A stretch of DNA of 64,000 nucleotides from assembly GCA_029262455.1 (NCBI GenBank), contig JAJCZJ010000011.1, positions 1 through 64,000 of the forward strand, given 5' to 3'. The notes below the pieces were generated by a model. That model ran no database searches and was not told where the DNA came from. It worked only from the letters and a program-made list of their open reading frames with translations. The translations under genes were made by a program, and so were the position numbers. Each line of letters begins with the position of its first letter. The stretch's first letter is position 1. Shown here piece after piece: positions 52,760-62,041 of this stretch. Source of the stretch: Deltaproteobacteria bacterium. Its GTDB lineage: Bacteria; Desulfobacterota; Binatia; HRBIN30; CADEER01.

Positions 52760-54205
52760 TCACCGGCAACCGCAACCGAGTGCTCGTGTGCTGACGGAGC
52801 CGTTGAGGATATTGCAGTTTCTTGCCGTTCCGACATCCCGTGAGCCAACAATGGTGAGCCCGGTGTAGGTGCAAGTGTCGGTCGAATCGTCTTGTCCGCC
52901 ATCGAGACACTGATGTCCGGGTCCCGTGGTGGTCAGCTCGTCTTCGCCGTCTCCGCCACACAAGCGCGAGCCGAGAACCTCTTCGGGGTTGGTGATACTC
53001 TGCGAGGTGATCTCGACATTGAATGCGGTCAGGTCGTCGGTAATCGCACCGGCAGGCGACAAGACCGTGAACTGAATGGCATCGTTGACCCCAAGCTCGA
53101 CCAAGACGTCGAAACTCCGCTCGCCAGTGCCGGAGAACGGATCGTCAGGATCCACGGTGAGCGGAGGCAGTACCGTCTCATCGAAGAGGGGATCATCTAA
53201 GTCTGCATTCTTCAGGATCAGGAAACGCAGACCGATTCCGTTGGAGAAACACTCGCTGGCCGGGGCAAAGCTCCCGACCGCACGATAGCTGCTAGCCTCT
53301 GTGGCTGTGTACTCGACCGCCGCCCCAACGGCTCCAGTGTTCAGTGAAGGGTCGATCAGCAGCAGGTCGCGCGTATCATCGCGCATGATGAATAGGTCGG
53401 GAGTGCTGTTCAGTTGGCATCCGTCGCCACTGTAGGAATTGCCACAGTCCATGAACGGAATTGGACTCGAGCAGACCGCGAAAGGAAAGAGAAACAGGAA
53501 GTTGTATTCGAAGCCAGACTCGCCTTGAACCGCGTTGAAGTCGGCGGGCATCGCTCCTTCGGTCTCGATCAAACACTGATCTATCCCAGGCGCTGCTTGC
53601 GCCGAGACCAAGATGTCGTCGTGGTCGCCGCCGTCGAGGTAGTTGCTGCCGCCGCCGGCGTCGAGTTCGTCCTCGTTCTTTCCGCCAAACAGAACATCAT
53701 CCCCATCCCCTGTTACGATGACGTCGTCCCCGGCGTCGCCGTAGACGACATTGTTGCCGCTGAGATCGTTGATCGCGTCGCCACCGCCGCCGCCGCTGAT
53801 GATGTCGTCCCCCATGCCCCCGTCTATCGTGTCACCGCCACCCGCGGCGCAGATGACATCGTCGCCGTCCGTACCTGTGATCGTCTCACTGGCAGACTTG
53901 CCGCAAATCACGCACTTGCCGTCGCTGGGGTCGCCCAGCCCATTGCACACAGCGAAGGTGATGGTGGATATGTCACAGTCGACCATCTGACAGTCGATGT
54001 CACAAGTGTACGTAACTCCGTTGCCCGGTTTGCACGTTGCCGCGTTTGCGGGAGTGGCTGCCGATAGGACCGCGCCGATACTCAGAACGAAAAGTAGGAG
54101 CGCGCCCCCGCCCCTTCGGGCAAGCGCGACAGTGTACCTTCGGCAAGCATCTTCAACGACCGTGAACCACATCGTGCTTCTCGAACTCTGACGCTTTTGT
54201 TGCAT
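52760..54205 (-). CDS. Exported RTX-type calcium-binding protein
   Basis: This 481-residue protein starts at ATG 54205 (GGAGG 7 bp upstream) and has a signal peptide ending near TPANA. Residues of about 100-200 hold hemolysin-type calcium nonapeptides (GGxGxDxUx): 'GTDGDDVICAAGGGDTIDGG', 'GDAGDDVIVTGDGDDVLFGG'. The second half is beta-rich and carries one more nonapeptide-like motif, 'CGGDGEDELTTTGPGHQC'. Several Cys occur throughout, and the chain ends GCGCR. It is probably secreted and folds on calcium outside the cell. No protease or adhesin motif is recognised. Confidence 0.8.
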   Translation of the reverse strand: MQQKRQSSRSTMWFTVVEDACRRYTVALARRGGGALLLFVLSIGAVLSAATPANAATCKPGNGVTYTCDIDCQMVDCDISTITFAVCNGLGDPSDGKCVICGKSASETITGTDGDDVICAAGGGDTIDGGMGDDIISGGGGGDAINDLSGNNVVYGDAGDDVIVTGDGDDVLFGGKNEDELDAGGGSNYLDGGDHDDILVSAQAAPGIDQCLIETEGAMPADFNAVQGESGFEYNFLFLFPFAVCSSPIPFMDCGNSYSGDGCQLNSTPDLFIMRDDTRDLLLIDPSLNTGAVGAAVEYTATEASSYRAVGSFAPASECFSNGIGLRFLILKNADLDDPLFDETVLPPLTVDPDDPFSGTGERSFDVLVELGVNDAIQFTVLSPAGAITDDLTAFNVEITSQSITNPEEVLGSRLCGGDGEDELTTTGPGHQCLDGGQDDSTDTCTYTGLTIVGSRDVGTARNCNILNGSVSTRALGCGCR

Positions 54206-54433
54206 TTCGAACCCTCCTATCTGGTGCAGCGCTTATGACCTACGGGTTTGTCCTGACTAGACAGTAGTCGGTCGCGCAGGCGTTCTTGTAGCCATCAATG
54301 TGTCACACAGCACGCGTGCAAAAGGTTGTCAGTGCCGAGGAACACGAACGACGATTCACTCCGATCCGGAAGGTCTCGGGGGCAGCGTCTCACGGGCCGT
54401 GATGGCGATCGACGCAGAGAAACGCTCGGTCGT

Positions 54434-55066
54434 ATGCTGCGGCGAAGCGGACTGGGCGCAACCACGGTTGGCGCGATCGTCGACCACTCACAGGTGACCG
54501 ACTGGCGAGCTGAGGCAACGATTGTCGGTCCGCGCGACTCGCCAGATTTCATCAGGCTTCTGGTCAGCGGCGCAGCCCGCTTGACCTTTCAAGGCGATCG
54601 AAAAGCGGCGATCATCGTACGGTTCATACCCCCGGGAGAGTATCTTCTTACGGTGCCCATCAGTGGCGAGGTCGAACCGGAACAACTTTCCGTTGTGGCG
54701 CACATTCCTTCGACGGTTGCGTTGATCGGGTTCGATGGTGTCGTGGGATTACTTCGCGACGCTGCGCCAGCCGATGCGGCGATGTTGATGAGCGCGATGT
54801 GGTGTGGGTTGCGTGGAGCCCTGCTCGACCGATGCCGACTGATCGCGCTTCCCCTTCAAGCGCGATTGATGGTGGCACTACAGCAACTGGCGAGGGACTT
54901 TGGCCGTCAGCACCATCTAGGAACACTCATTGGACTCGAGGTTCGCCAAGACGACCTGGCGCGATTAGTTGGTGCAGAACGCGCCAATGTTTCGAGGTGC
55001 CTTGGCAAGCTCGAGCATGCAGGCGACATACGGCGCGAGAACCACCAGTTCATCGTCGTGAACTAA
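54434..55066 (+). CDS. Crp/Fnr-family transcriptional regulator
   Basis: From ATG 54434 this is a 210-residue protein. A cyclic-nucleotide-binding-like beta roll covers about residues 15-115 ('FIRLLVSGAARLTF', 'VRFIPPGEYLL') and the C-terminal winged helix 'VRQDDLARLVGAERANVSRC' is near 170-190. The roll lacks the usual cAMP-binding Arg-Ser pattern, so the ligand is uncertain. The frame is open to 54326 but the extra residues are Arg-rich and unlike the family; the start is therefore tentative. It stands alone, divergent from the RTX-like gene. Confidence 0.8.
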   Translation: MLRRSGLGATTVGAIVDHSQVTDWRAEATIVGPRDSPDFIRLLVSGAARLTFQGDRKAAIIVRFIPPGEYLLTVPISGEVEPEQLSVVAHIPSTVALIGFDGVVGLLRDAAPADAAMLMSAMWCGLRGALLDRCRLIALPLQARLMVALQQLARDFGRQHHLGTLIGLEVRQDDLARLVGAERANVSRCLGKLEHAGDIRRENHQFIVVN

Positions 55067-55723
55067 CAGCCCGTTGAACAACAGGCCACGCGCGGCAAAT
55101 GGTCTTTGAGCGCCATGGCCACGTTGCGAAATCCTCAACAAAAGTCCCGACTTTGCCCTCCACCTCCGCCAAGGTTCTGGTCGACAGGAACGCCGGACCA
55201 CCTTGGTCAATGATATGCCATCGTCGAAGAGTGTGTCGTCGCCGAGTTGCCCGTCTGTCAGCGAGAACGATGCGGTGGCGACAGTCTCCCCGGCAACCAT
55301 CGTCGTACCGAACACGACGCCGAGGGATCGCCGCTCCGCGGCGACGAATTCTACCTTTAGTCGAAAGCAAAGATTCGATCCTCGCCGGCGGCATGCTCTC
55401 GGCTAAAGTAATCCGGGCATCGCTCGATTTGGCGGCTCGGTTTCGCCCTCCATTTATCTCGATGCCCCGTACCGAAATCAATCACGAGCACAGCGGCCAC
55501 CATCCTTAGCCTCTCTTCTCCGATCCGTGTTCATCCGTGTTCATCCGTGGCCAAGTCCCGCGTTCGCAGCATCAGCGTTCACCGGCGTTTATCGGCGGTT
55601 TTTCCGGCCATCGGCCAGGATGGTTGTGCGACCAATACCGAAGCGCTCGCGGGCGCCTGAATTCTCCTGCTAGAGTGGCGTATTGACAGCTTTTCTTTTC
55701 AACCAATCACTCGGAGTGTTCAC
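55067..55723. other. Intergenic region without supported gene
   Basis: This stretch of 657 bp has only overlapping low-quality frames on both strands. Near 55527-55552 the segment TCCGTGTTCATCCGTGTTCATCCGTGG is a short direct repeat (unit CCGTGTTCAT). Confidence 0.45.
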
Positions 55724-56620
55724 GTGTCTCGTAAGCTCAAAGCAGTCCTCGTTACCGGTGCCAACAAAGGTATCGGCCTGGCTATCGTCGGTGCGACCCT
55801 GGAAGCGGACGACAGTACGGTGGTCTTCCTCGGTTCCAGGGACCCTGTCCGCGGCGAAAGCGCCCGCGCGGGCCTGCTCGCCGAGCATCCTGAGTGGGCC
55901 GGGAGACTCTACGCACTCACTCTCGACGTCGCGGATGACGCGTCGGTTGAAAACGCCGCGACGGAAATCGCTTCGAGGTATCCGGATGACCCACACCCTC
56001 TCTACGGAGTGGTGAACAATGCGGGAATCAGTGCCGAGGCTGGAGATATGCGCACCGTGCTGAACGTCAACGTGTATGGCGTACACCGGGTTTGCGAAGC
56101 GTTTATTCCGTTGCTGGAGCAAGGCTCGGGCCGCGTCGTCAATGTGGCCTCGGCCTCCGGGCCGAGCTTTCTGTCTCGGTGCCGCCCCGACATCCAGACT
56201 GCTCTCACCAGGGCTGATGTCACCTGGGCTGGGATCGAGAAAATCATGCACAGGTGCCTGGCTCTCGAGGCTCAGGGTGGTGACTTCGAAGCAGAGGGAT
56301 TTGCTGGTGAATCGTCCTACGGCCTCTCAAAAGCCTGCGTCAACGCCTACACGATCAACCTGGCGCGCTCTTATCCGGATCTGCGGATCAACTCCTGCAC
56401 GCCAGGCTACATCGAGACCGACATGACCCGCCCCTTGGCCACAGCCAGCGGCAGCTCAGCGGATGAACTGGGCATGAAGCCGGCAGCCGAAGGGGCGAAG
56501 GCCCCCTTACACTTGCTGCTCGGCGATGTTGGTACGGGCTGGTACTACGGCAGCGACGCGGTGCGCAGCCCTCTCGACCGGTATCGCAGCCCCGGGGAGC
56601 CCGCTTACGAGGGGAAATGA
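55724..56620 (+). CDS. Short-chain dehydrogenase/reductase (carbonyl reductase-like)
   Basis: This 298-residue SDR has the NAD(P)-binding 'VLVTGANKGIGLAIVGATLE' at 8-27, 'YGVVNNAGIS' near 95, 'GRVVNVASASG' near 138 with the catalytic Ser, and the active-site 'SSYGLSKACVNAYTINLARS' (YxxxK) near 208. The pattern 'GANKGIGLAI' and the about 40-residue insertion before the Tyr resemble carbonyl reductase 1-type enzymes. It starts at GTG 55724. The substrate is unknown. Confidence 0.88.
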   Translation: MSRKLKAVLVTGANKGIGLAIVGATLEADDSTVVFLGSRDPVRGESARAGLLAEHPEWAGRLYALTLDVADDASVENAATEIASRYPDDPHPLYGVVNNAGISAEAGDMRTVLNVNVYGVHRVCEAFIPLLEQGSGRVVNVASASGPSFLSRCRPDIQTALTRADVTWAGIEKIMHRCLALEAQGGDFEAEGFAGESSYGLSKACVNAYTINLARSYPDLRINSCTPGYIETDMTRPLATASGSSADELGMKPAAEGAKAPLHLLLGDVGTGWYYGSDAVRSPLDRYRSPGEPAYEGK

Positions 56621-56808
56621 ATCATCATTGGCTGGCTGTCGCTTCGCTCCCGACGCTGGTTCGGACCCGACCTAACGGTCCAACCTTACGCCGTTTTCGA
56701 CGGCAGCGAGGCCGAATCTCGCTCGTGGACTAGGCCGCCTACTTCTCTCGCAAAATGGAAGCTGCAACCCGCGCGCCGACCGGGGCGGACATCGTCCCAA
56801 GGCAGGCC

Positions 56809-58500
56809 TCAGATCGGACTGCCTGCAACCTGGGGAGCGGACTCGCGAGAACCGAGCCACCGTAGCAAGTGACTGCCGAGGTGGTCGCCGACTTGCTCTT
56901 CGTCTCCAGACACTGCGTGTGCTCCCGCGTCGACGTATTCACACGTGTGCAACGCGTAGCGCGAGCGAACGATCACATGCGCCTGCGGAGCGTACTTGCG
57001 CACGTGCCCCAGAATCGTGATCGCTGACCGGTGATGCGGAACCGTAATGACGACCGCCTTGCACTCGCTGATTCGTGCGTGTTCCAGAATCTCATTCTGC
57101 GTCGCGTCGCCGACGTCGCCATGGAAGCCCAGTTCCTGTGCCTTGCGAATGCCGTCCTGATTCAAGTCGACCACAGCAACTCGGACGCCACTCTCCAACA
57201 ATGAGCGCGCGGCGATCTGGCCGGCTGGGCCAAAGCCAATGATGACAACGTCGGGAGGCTCGGCGCTCTCCGTCAGTTCATCTGTCGGCAACGGTCGCGA
57301 TTTCAAGAGAGCGGCAACCCAGTTGCCGAACCGCGGAGCAACCGGAACGAGAAATGCGCTGAGGAAGAAGGACACGATCGCCGCGGAGACAACGAGTGCA
57401 TAGGTATCTTCGCTGACGACCCCGCTCGTCCGTCCGATGCTCCCAAGCACGAACGCAAACTCGCCCACTTGTGCCAAACACAGACCGGTTGCGGCGGCAG
57501 CGCGGTGCGACTGACCGAACGCCAAAAAGATGCCCCAGACAACCAGCATCTTCCCGATCGTCAGGGCCAAAACCACCAACCCGACGATGTACCAGTTTTG
57601 CAAAATCCAGATCGGATCGGCCACCATCCCTGCCGCACCAAAGAACAATGTAAGCAACACGACTTGCAGCGGTGAAACGTCCGCTCGGATTTGGGTCGCG
57701 AATGCCGAGCTACCGAGCAACATCCCCGCGACAAACGCTCCGAGCGCAGGTGAGATTCCAACCGAGTGCGAGGCCCAGGCAGCCCCGAGTCCGCTGACAA
57801 CCGCAAAGATGACCGTCAGCTCGCGATTGCGATGCAGGGTCAGAGTTCCCAGCGCCAATACGGCAACTCGCGTCAGCAGAAACAGCCCGACAATCAAAGC
57901 GCCGGCCATCAAGACCAACTTGCCAACATTCAAGGCGACTTCGCTCGCCGGTCCGTCGCCGCCGAGAACCGTCATCAGCAGCGCCAGCGGAACGACTGCC
58001 ATATCCTGCGCGAGCAGAACGCCGAGACTGTTGCGGCTGTGCGGCATCTCCATTTCGCCGCGCTCCATCAGAATCCTCAACACAACCGCAGTACTGCTGA
58101 GGGCGACCATCGCTCCGAAAGCAACCGCCTCCTTCGGTGCCAAGCCGAACAGGGAGGCTCCAACAGCCCCTAGTGCAATTGTCAGCGCGACCTGAACTGC
58201 GCCACCGACCAAGGGCTTCGCGCCGAGTTTCTTTAGTCGCTCGAGCGAAAACTCCAACCCTAGACTGAACAGTAGCAAGGCCACTCCGAGTTCCGCGATC
58301 GCCTCGATTTGGTGCTCAGAGCTAACCGCGTGGATGCTGCCGGGACCCCCAAGCGCCATTCCCGCCAGCAGATAACCGACGATGGGGCTCTGCCCAAAAC
58401 GCGAAAACAAGCCCCCGACTAGCAATGACGCGCCCAGCAATACGACGATGTCGCGAAGAATAGTCCAAAGATCCAATGTGCTTGCTCCTGTTTTCGACAA
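56809..58500 (-). CDS. Kef/CPA2-type monovalent cation:proton antiporter with TrkA-N domain
   Basis: This 563-residue protein has about 12-13 membrane segments. The N-terminal transporter shows 'PIVGYLLAGMALGGPGSI', 'AIAELGVALLLFSLGLEFSL' and 'ALSSTAVVLRILMERGEMEM', as in KefB/KefC. From about residue 410 a Rossmann-fold regulatory domain begins: 'VVIIGFGPAGQIAARSLLES' and 'VDLNQDGIRKAQELGFHGDV'. It should exchange K+ or Na+ for protons under nucleotide control. No KefF/KefG partner is nearby. Confidence 0.92.
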   Translation of the reverse strand: MSKTGASTLDLWTILRDIVVLLGASLLVGGLFSRFGQSPIVGYLLAGMALGGPGSIHAVSSEHQIEAIAELGVALLLFSLGLEFSLERLKKLGAKPLVGGAVQVALTIALGAVGASLFGLAPKEAVAFGAMVALSSTAVVLRILMERGEMEMPHSRNSLGVLLAQDMAVVPLALLMTVLGGDGPASEVALNVGKLVLMAGALIVGLFLLTRVAVLALGTLTLHRNRELTVIFAVVSGLGAAWASHSVGISPALGAFVAGMLLGSSAFATQIRADVSPLQVVLLTLFFGAAGMVADPIWILQNWYIVGLVVLALTIGKMLVVWGIFLAFGQSHRAAAATGLCLAQVGEFAFVLGSIGRTSGVVSEDTYALVVSAAIVSFFLSAFLVPVAPRFGNWVAALLKSRPLPTDELTESAEPPDVVIIGFGPAGQIAARSLLESGVRVAVVDLNQDGIRKAQELGFHGDVGDATQNEILEHARISECKAVVITVPHHRSAITILGHVRKYAPQAHVIVRSRYALHTCEYVDAGAHAVSGDEEQVGDHLGSHLLRWLGSRESAPQVAGSPI

Positions 58501-58600
58501 TTTTGCCGGATTTGGTCGAGGCGTGCGACCAGGCAGGCTGTTCGGTAGTCGGTCACTTTGATGTGAGTTCGGCGCAACCGGAGCGAAGTTGGTAGGGAGA

Positions 58601-58866
58601 GGCGCCTCTCCCTCCCGGTATCAGCTGCGCGGCTCGGCGGCGCCTCTCCCTCCCGGTATCAGCTGCGCGGCTCGGCGGCGCCTCTCCCTCCCGGTATCAG
58701 CTTCACGGCTCGGCGGCGCCTCTCCCTCCCGGTATCAGCTTCACGGCTCGGCGGCGCCTCTCCCTCCCGGTATCAGCTGCGCGGCTCGGCGGCGCCTCTC
58801 CCTCCCGGTATCAGCTGCGCGGCTCGGCGGCGCCTCTCCCTCCCGGTATCAGCTTCACGGCTCGGC
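58601..58866. repeat. 38-bp tandem minisatellite, seven copies
   Basis: Seven head-to-tail 38-bp units (start GGCGCCTCTCCCTCCCGGTA, end GGCTCGGC) fill 266 bp. They differ only at one site, reading CTGCGC or CTTCAC in the order A-A-B-B-A-A-B. The array begins in an 18-bp perfect palindrome (GGGAGAGGCGCCTCTCCC). There are no spacers, so it is not CRISPR. It lies between the antiporter and the PNPOx-like gene. Because 38 is not a multiple of three, any translation changes frame from unit to unit. Confidence 0.9.
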
Positions 58867-59019
58867 GGCGTTTCACTGCGTGATCTAGTACGGACATGTC
58901 ACGCTTTCGATCGTAAGGCGCCGGGTCTGGACAGTACCCTACTTCGATCGATAAGCCTTCAATTCACTAATCCCTTTATCGCTCCGGTGAGGTAGCTGCC
59001 GGATCTCAGGAGAAACACC

Positions 59020-59625
59020 GTGACAGAACCCAGCTCGTCTTCGAAGGTCCAGACCGTGGTTGGCTGCGGGCTTCTGGTCCTCGGCATCGCAGTCTTCGCA
59101 ATACGCTTTCAACACGAGGGCGCCTACGCGATGCCGCGCGGCGCAAATCTGTTCGGCGGGCTGGGCGCGCTGCTTGTCGGCAGCCTCCTGGTGTGGCCCG
59201 CCTCACCGCGATGGCTCGGGTGGCTGGCACTGGCGGTCAGCCCTGTGGTGGTCTTCTTCGGGCTGTACGCGACGATGGCGGAATTCGAAGAAGTGGTGTC
59301 GCTGTACGCCACCGACAGCGCCGGCCAGCCGGCCGAGCTGCGCCTGTGGATCATCGACCGCGAAGACGGCGCGTGGGTGGGGATGCCGCGGACCAAGGCC
59401 CTCGAGCACTCCCTGGACGGCGCGCGCCTCGAGCTGCTCCGACGAGGCGAAACCCGGTGCGTCGTGCCGGTGCTTCACGAGGACCGACCGACCGTCCGAG
59501 CGATCCACGCCCTGAAGGTGGAGAAGTACGCGGTCGCCCGTGGCGCCGCAGCGATCGGATTCTATCCACGCGAGGCCAGGGAAACCTCAGTCTCCCTGCG
59601 CCTCGATCCGTGCCCCGGCGGCTGA
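59020..59625 (+). CDS. Membrane protein with PNPOx/nitroreductase-like C-terminal domain
   Basis: The GTG at 59020 has AGGAG 7 bp upstream, giving 201 residues. Three membrane segments come first ('VVGCGLLVLGIAVFAI', 'LFGGLGALLVGSLLVW', 'WLALAVSPVVVFFGLYA'). The C-terminal 110 residues ('ELRLWIIDREDGAWVGMPRT', 'GARLELLRRGETRCVVPVL', 'LKVEKYAVARGAA') resemble small flavin-binding split-barrel (PNPOx-like) proteins. The assignment is by pattern only. It is a single-gene unit after the minisatellite. Confidence 0.6.
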   Translation: MTEPSSSSKVQTVVGCGLLVLGIAVFAIRFQHEGAYAMPRGANLFGGLGALLVGSLLVWPASPRWLGWLALAVSPVVVFFGLYATMAEFEEVVSLYATDSAGQPAELRLWIIDREDGAWVGMPRTKALEHSLDGARLELLRRGETRCVVPVLHEDRPTVRAIHALKVEKYAVARGAAAIGFYPREARETSVSLRLDPCPGG

Positions 59626-59743
59626 GGCCCCGGCGGTTGAGTGGAGCCGCGCTGGTTGAATATCTCTCAGACTAGTCACGAAACCGGCGGTGCCGGATCA
59701 TTCGAGGTACCGAAAGTGGCGCTGGGAGGATTCAACTTTCAAA

Positions 59744-62041
59744 TCAGTTTGGTACGCAGAGTTGCAGGCTGGCCACGGTCGCGGTGTCGGCGAAGTCAAC
59801 GCTGAGCTGGCGCACACCGTCGGCCTCGATACCGACGACTTGAAAGGCGTTGGTGCCGAGGCTGAGGATCGGCGCGGTTGCGATCGCGTTGCCGTGGGCG
59901 TCACGGGCAACGATCTGGCCGCCGCTGTGGACATCGAGCATCTCGACGCTGACGACACGGGTAGCGGAGTCGAAGTCGAAGACGATGCTGCCGCCGCCGG
60001 TTTGATCGTCGGGTTCGGTGCTGATGATGCCGTCACCACGATCGTAGCCGTGCTCCTGCGAGATCAGTACCTTGCCTTGTGCGATCCCGTTTGGGCCGTC
60101 GCCGCTGGCGGCGCCACCCGAACCCGAGCCCGGACCGCCAAACGATTGATTCGGTGTACCGATGTCATAGTCGCCGCCGGTCGGGTTGGCGCTGTCGAAG
60201 ATGACCGCCAAATCCGGCCCACCGTTGTGATTGTCGGCGGAGATGGCGATGCCGTGCTGTGAGTATTGATGGTTGACGATCTGCCCGGTTGGCAGATCGT
60301 CAAAGTCGAGGTTGACGTACGTGTAGCCGTCGCTACACAGACCCGCGACAGGGGCGACAGGTGTGTCGAAACCGGCCTTGAGCGATTCCGTGTAGTGGAA
60401 CTCCGCCGAGTCCTCGATGTCGATCTCGTAGGCGACGACGGCGCCGTAGAAGCGAGCCGAGCCCCTGACCTCGAACTCCGACTCGGGGGCATAGAAGACG
60501 GCGTGGACAACCGCGTCATCGACAATCCGGATCTGCTTCTCGCCGATGACGTAGATCGCCAGCTTCTCGGGATCCAGGTCGCCAGCGGTCAGGCTCGAGT
60601 CGTCCTCGAACCGCACTTCGCCACTGACATAAATCGTGACTGGACCGGCTGCATTGTCGATATTGAGGACCGCCTTATCTCTGACCTTGATTTCGACGGC
60701 GTGGTAGCTGCCGGGACGTAGGACTAGCGACTTGTTTTTATTGAGGTCGACCCTGCCGAGCTCCCTCAGGTTGTCGGGGATCTCGGCCGGCATCAAGTGG
60801 ATGGTGTCGGCGGATTCATTGCGACTGCCGGTCACAGTCGCGCTGCTGTCGACGTCGACCCATGGTCCGACGGCATTGCCGAAGAGCTGAGCGCTGTTTT
60901 CGATGTCGACCTTGCGATTGCTGCGGACGGTGGCCTTGCTGCCATAGAGACCGCTGCGCGCGTCGTAGCTATCGGCAAGGGACTGGTCCTCGACGTCGAC
61001 TTCATATTCAGCCATCAAGCCTTCGTCGAACAAGGTGGCGGTTTGAACGATGAGATCAAACGGCCGCGTAGCGCCCGGCCGCGGTGACTTATCATTGCCG
61101 ATGGTGCCGGCGATCGCGAGGATCAGGTGATCGTGGTTGATGTGCGGCGTGCCGTCGAGATGCCAATTCGAGTCTGATGCATCGACTGCGTGCAAGCGTC
61201 GCTCGGCGTGCTGCATGTAGTAGGAATTGAACTCGTGGCGCGCGTAGACCAGCACGTCGCTGTCTTTATGACTGTCCGTTGCCTCGACCGAGGACAATCC
61301 CGGCATCGTCGAGTCGATGAGCTGCATCAGGAAGCCCTGGCTGTTGTAGAACGCGACATCGTCGATGGTCATCGTAAGGGGATAGCCAAGGGCGCGAGCG
61401 CGGAACGTACGTGCGTGTGTGATACCGGTTAGGTCGAGGCCTACGTACACAGTCCCGTCGCGACCGACCCCTGCGCTGTAGTCCGCGAAAGACTGTTCTC
61501 CGGGCTTGGAGGAGATCGTTGCAGGTGCGGAGATGGTTGTGAGTTCCGCATCGTCGACCCTCATCACGACCGCGCCGGTTACCGTGCGAACGGTAACCGC
61601 GGTCGGTCCTAGCGGTAGGTCCGGAAGCTCGACCACCAGCTGTCTCTTCGAGACGCCGTCGGCCAGGTCCCGTCGGTACACCGGCACCGCGGTTACGATC
61701 ACCGGCTCTACCGGGACGATCTCGGGGGCGTCGATCTCGAGTTCGTCGGAGTCGGGTTCGTCGATCGCGCCAGCTGTGAACTCGACGGTGTACACGGTGT
61801 TGCCGGACAACCACGGATGGATGAGCGTGACTTCCTGCCCCGCCCAGGTCGCGTTGGGGCGGATCGAGGCCGCGTCGGGCGGCGCTTTTTCGCAGCCGCA
61901 GCCGGCGACGGCGGGAGATTGGTGGAGCACGATGGCGAGCGCGACAGCGCAGGCGGCGAATGCTCCTAGAGCGCCTGCGGTTACTTGCTTCTCTCGGGAT
62001 AGCTGTCGCAGAATGTCTGTACGGTTCGTTCGGGCCGTCAT
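59744..62041 (-). CDS. Exported protein with N-terminal GCGCE motif, downstream paralogue
   Basis: The 765-residue chain has a long signal region and mature start 'AVAGCGCEKAPPDAASIRPN'. It continues with an Ig-like stretch ('LPDLPLGPTAVTVRT') and a segment shared with the upstream gene ('SDVLVYARHEF', 'DSNWHLDGTPHINHDHLILA'). A repeated-strand domain near 490-580 ('GSYHAVEIKVRDKAVLNIDN', 'AVFYAPESEFEVRGSARFYG') resembles DUF7305-like domains of pilus-associated proteins. A C-terminal beta-sandwich begins 'YVNLDFDDLPTGQIVN', as in PEP-CTERM-type exported proteins. Its start overlaps the upstream stop by four bases. The function is unknown. Confidence 0.72.
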   Translation of the reverse strand: MTARTNRTDILRQLSREKQVTAGALGAFAACAVALAIVLHQSPAVAGCGCEKAPPDAASIRPNATWAGQEVTLIHPWLSGNTVYTVEFTAGAIDEPDSDELEIDAPEIVPVEPVIVTAVPVYRRDLADGVSKRQLVVELPDLPLGPTAVTVRTVTGAVVMRVDDAELTTISAPATISSKPGEQSFADYSAGVGRDGTVYVGLDLTGITHARTFRARALGYPLTMTIDDVAFYNSQGFLMQLIDSTMPGLSSVEATDSHKDSDVLVYARHEFNSYYMQHAERRLHAVDASDSNWHLDGTPHINHDHLILAIAGTIGNDKSPRPGATRPFDLIVQTATLFDEGLMAEYEVDVEDQSLADSYDARSGLYGSKATVRSNRKVDIENSAQLFGNAVGPWVDVDSSATVTGSRNESADTIHLMPAEIPDNLRELGRVDLNKNKSLVLRPGSYHAVEIKVRDKAVLNIDNAAGPVTIYVSGEVRFEDDSSLTAGDLDPEKLAIYVIGEKQIRIVDDAVVHAVFYAPESEFEVRGSARFYGAVVAYEIDIEDSAEFHYTESLKAGFDTPVAPVAGLCSDGYTYVNLDFDDLPTGQIVNHQYSQHGIAISADNHNGGPDLAVIFDSANPTGGDYDIGTPNQSFGGPGSGSGGAASGDGPNGIAQGKVLISQEHGYDRGDGIISTEPDDQTGGGSIVFDFDSATRVVSVEMLDVHSGGQIVARDAHGNAIATAPILSLGTNAFQVVGIEADGVRQLSVDFADTATVASLQLCVPN

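Noticed and set aside
55050-55509. Overlapping frames on both strands after the Crp-like gene
   Set aside because: Arg-rich composition, no ribosome sites, and neither strand shows a protein family.
58589-58888. Open frame and CRISPR-like appearance of the 38-bp array
   Set aside because: Units are contiguous without spacers, so it is not CRISPR. The frame only cycles through three readings of the repeat, so it is not a gene.
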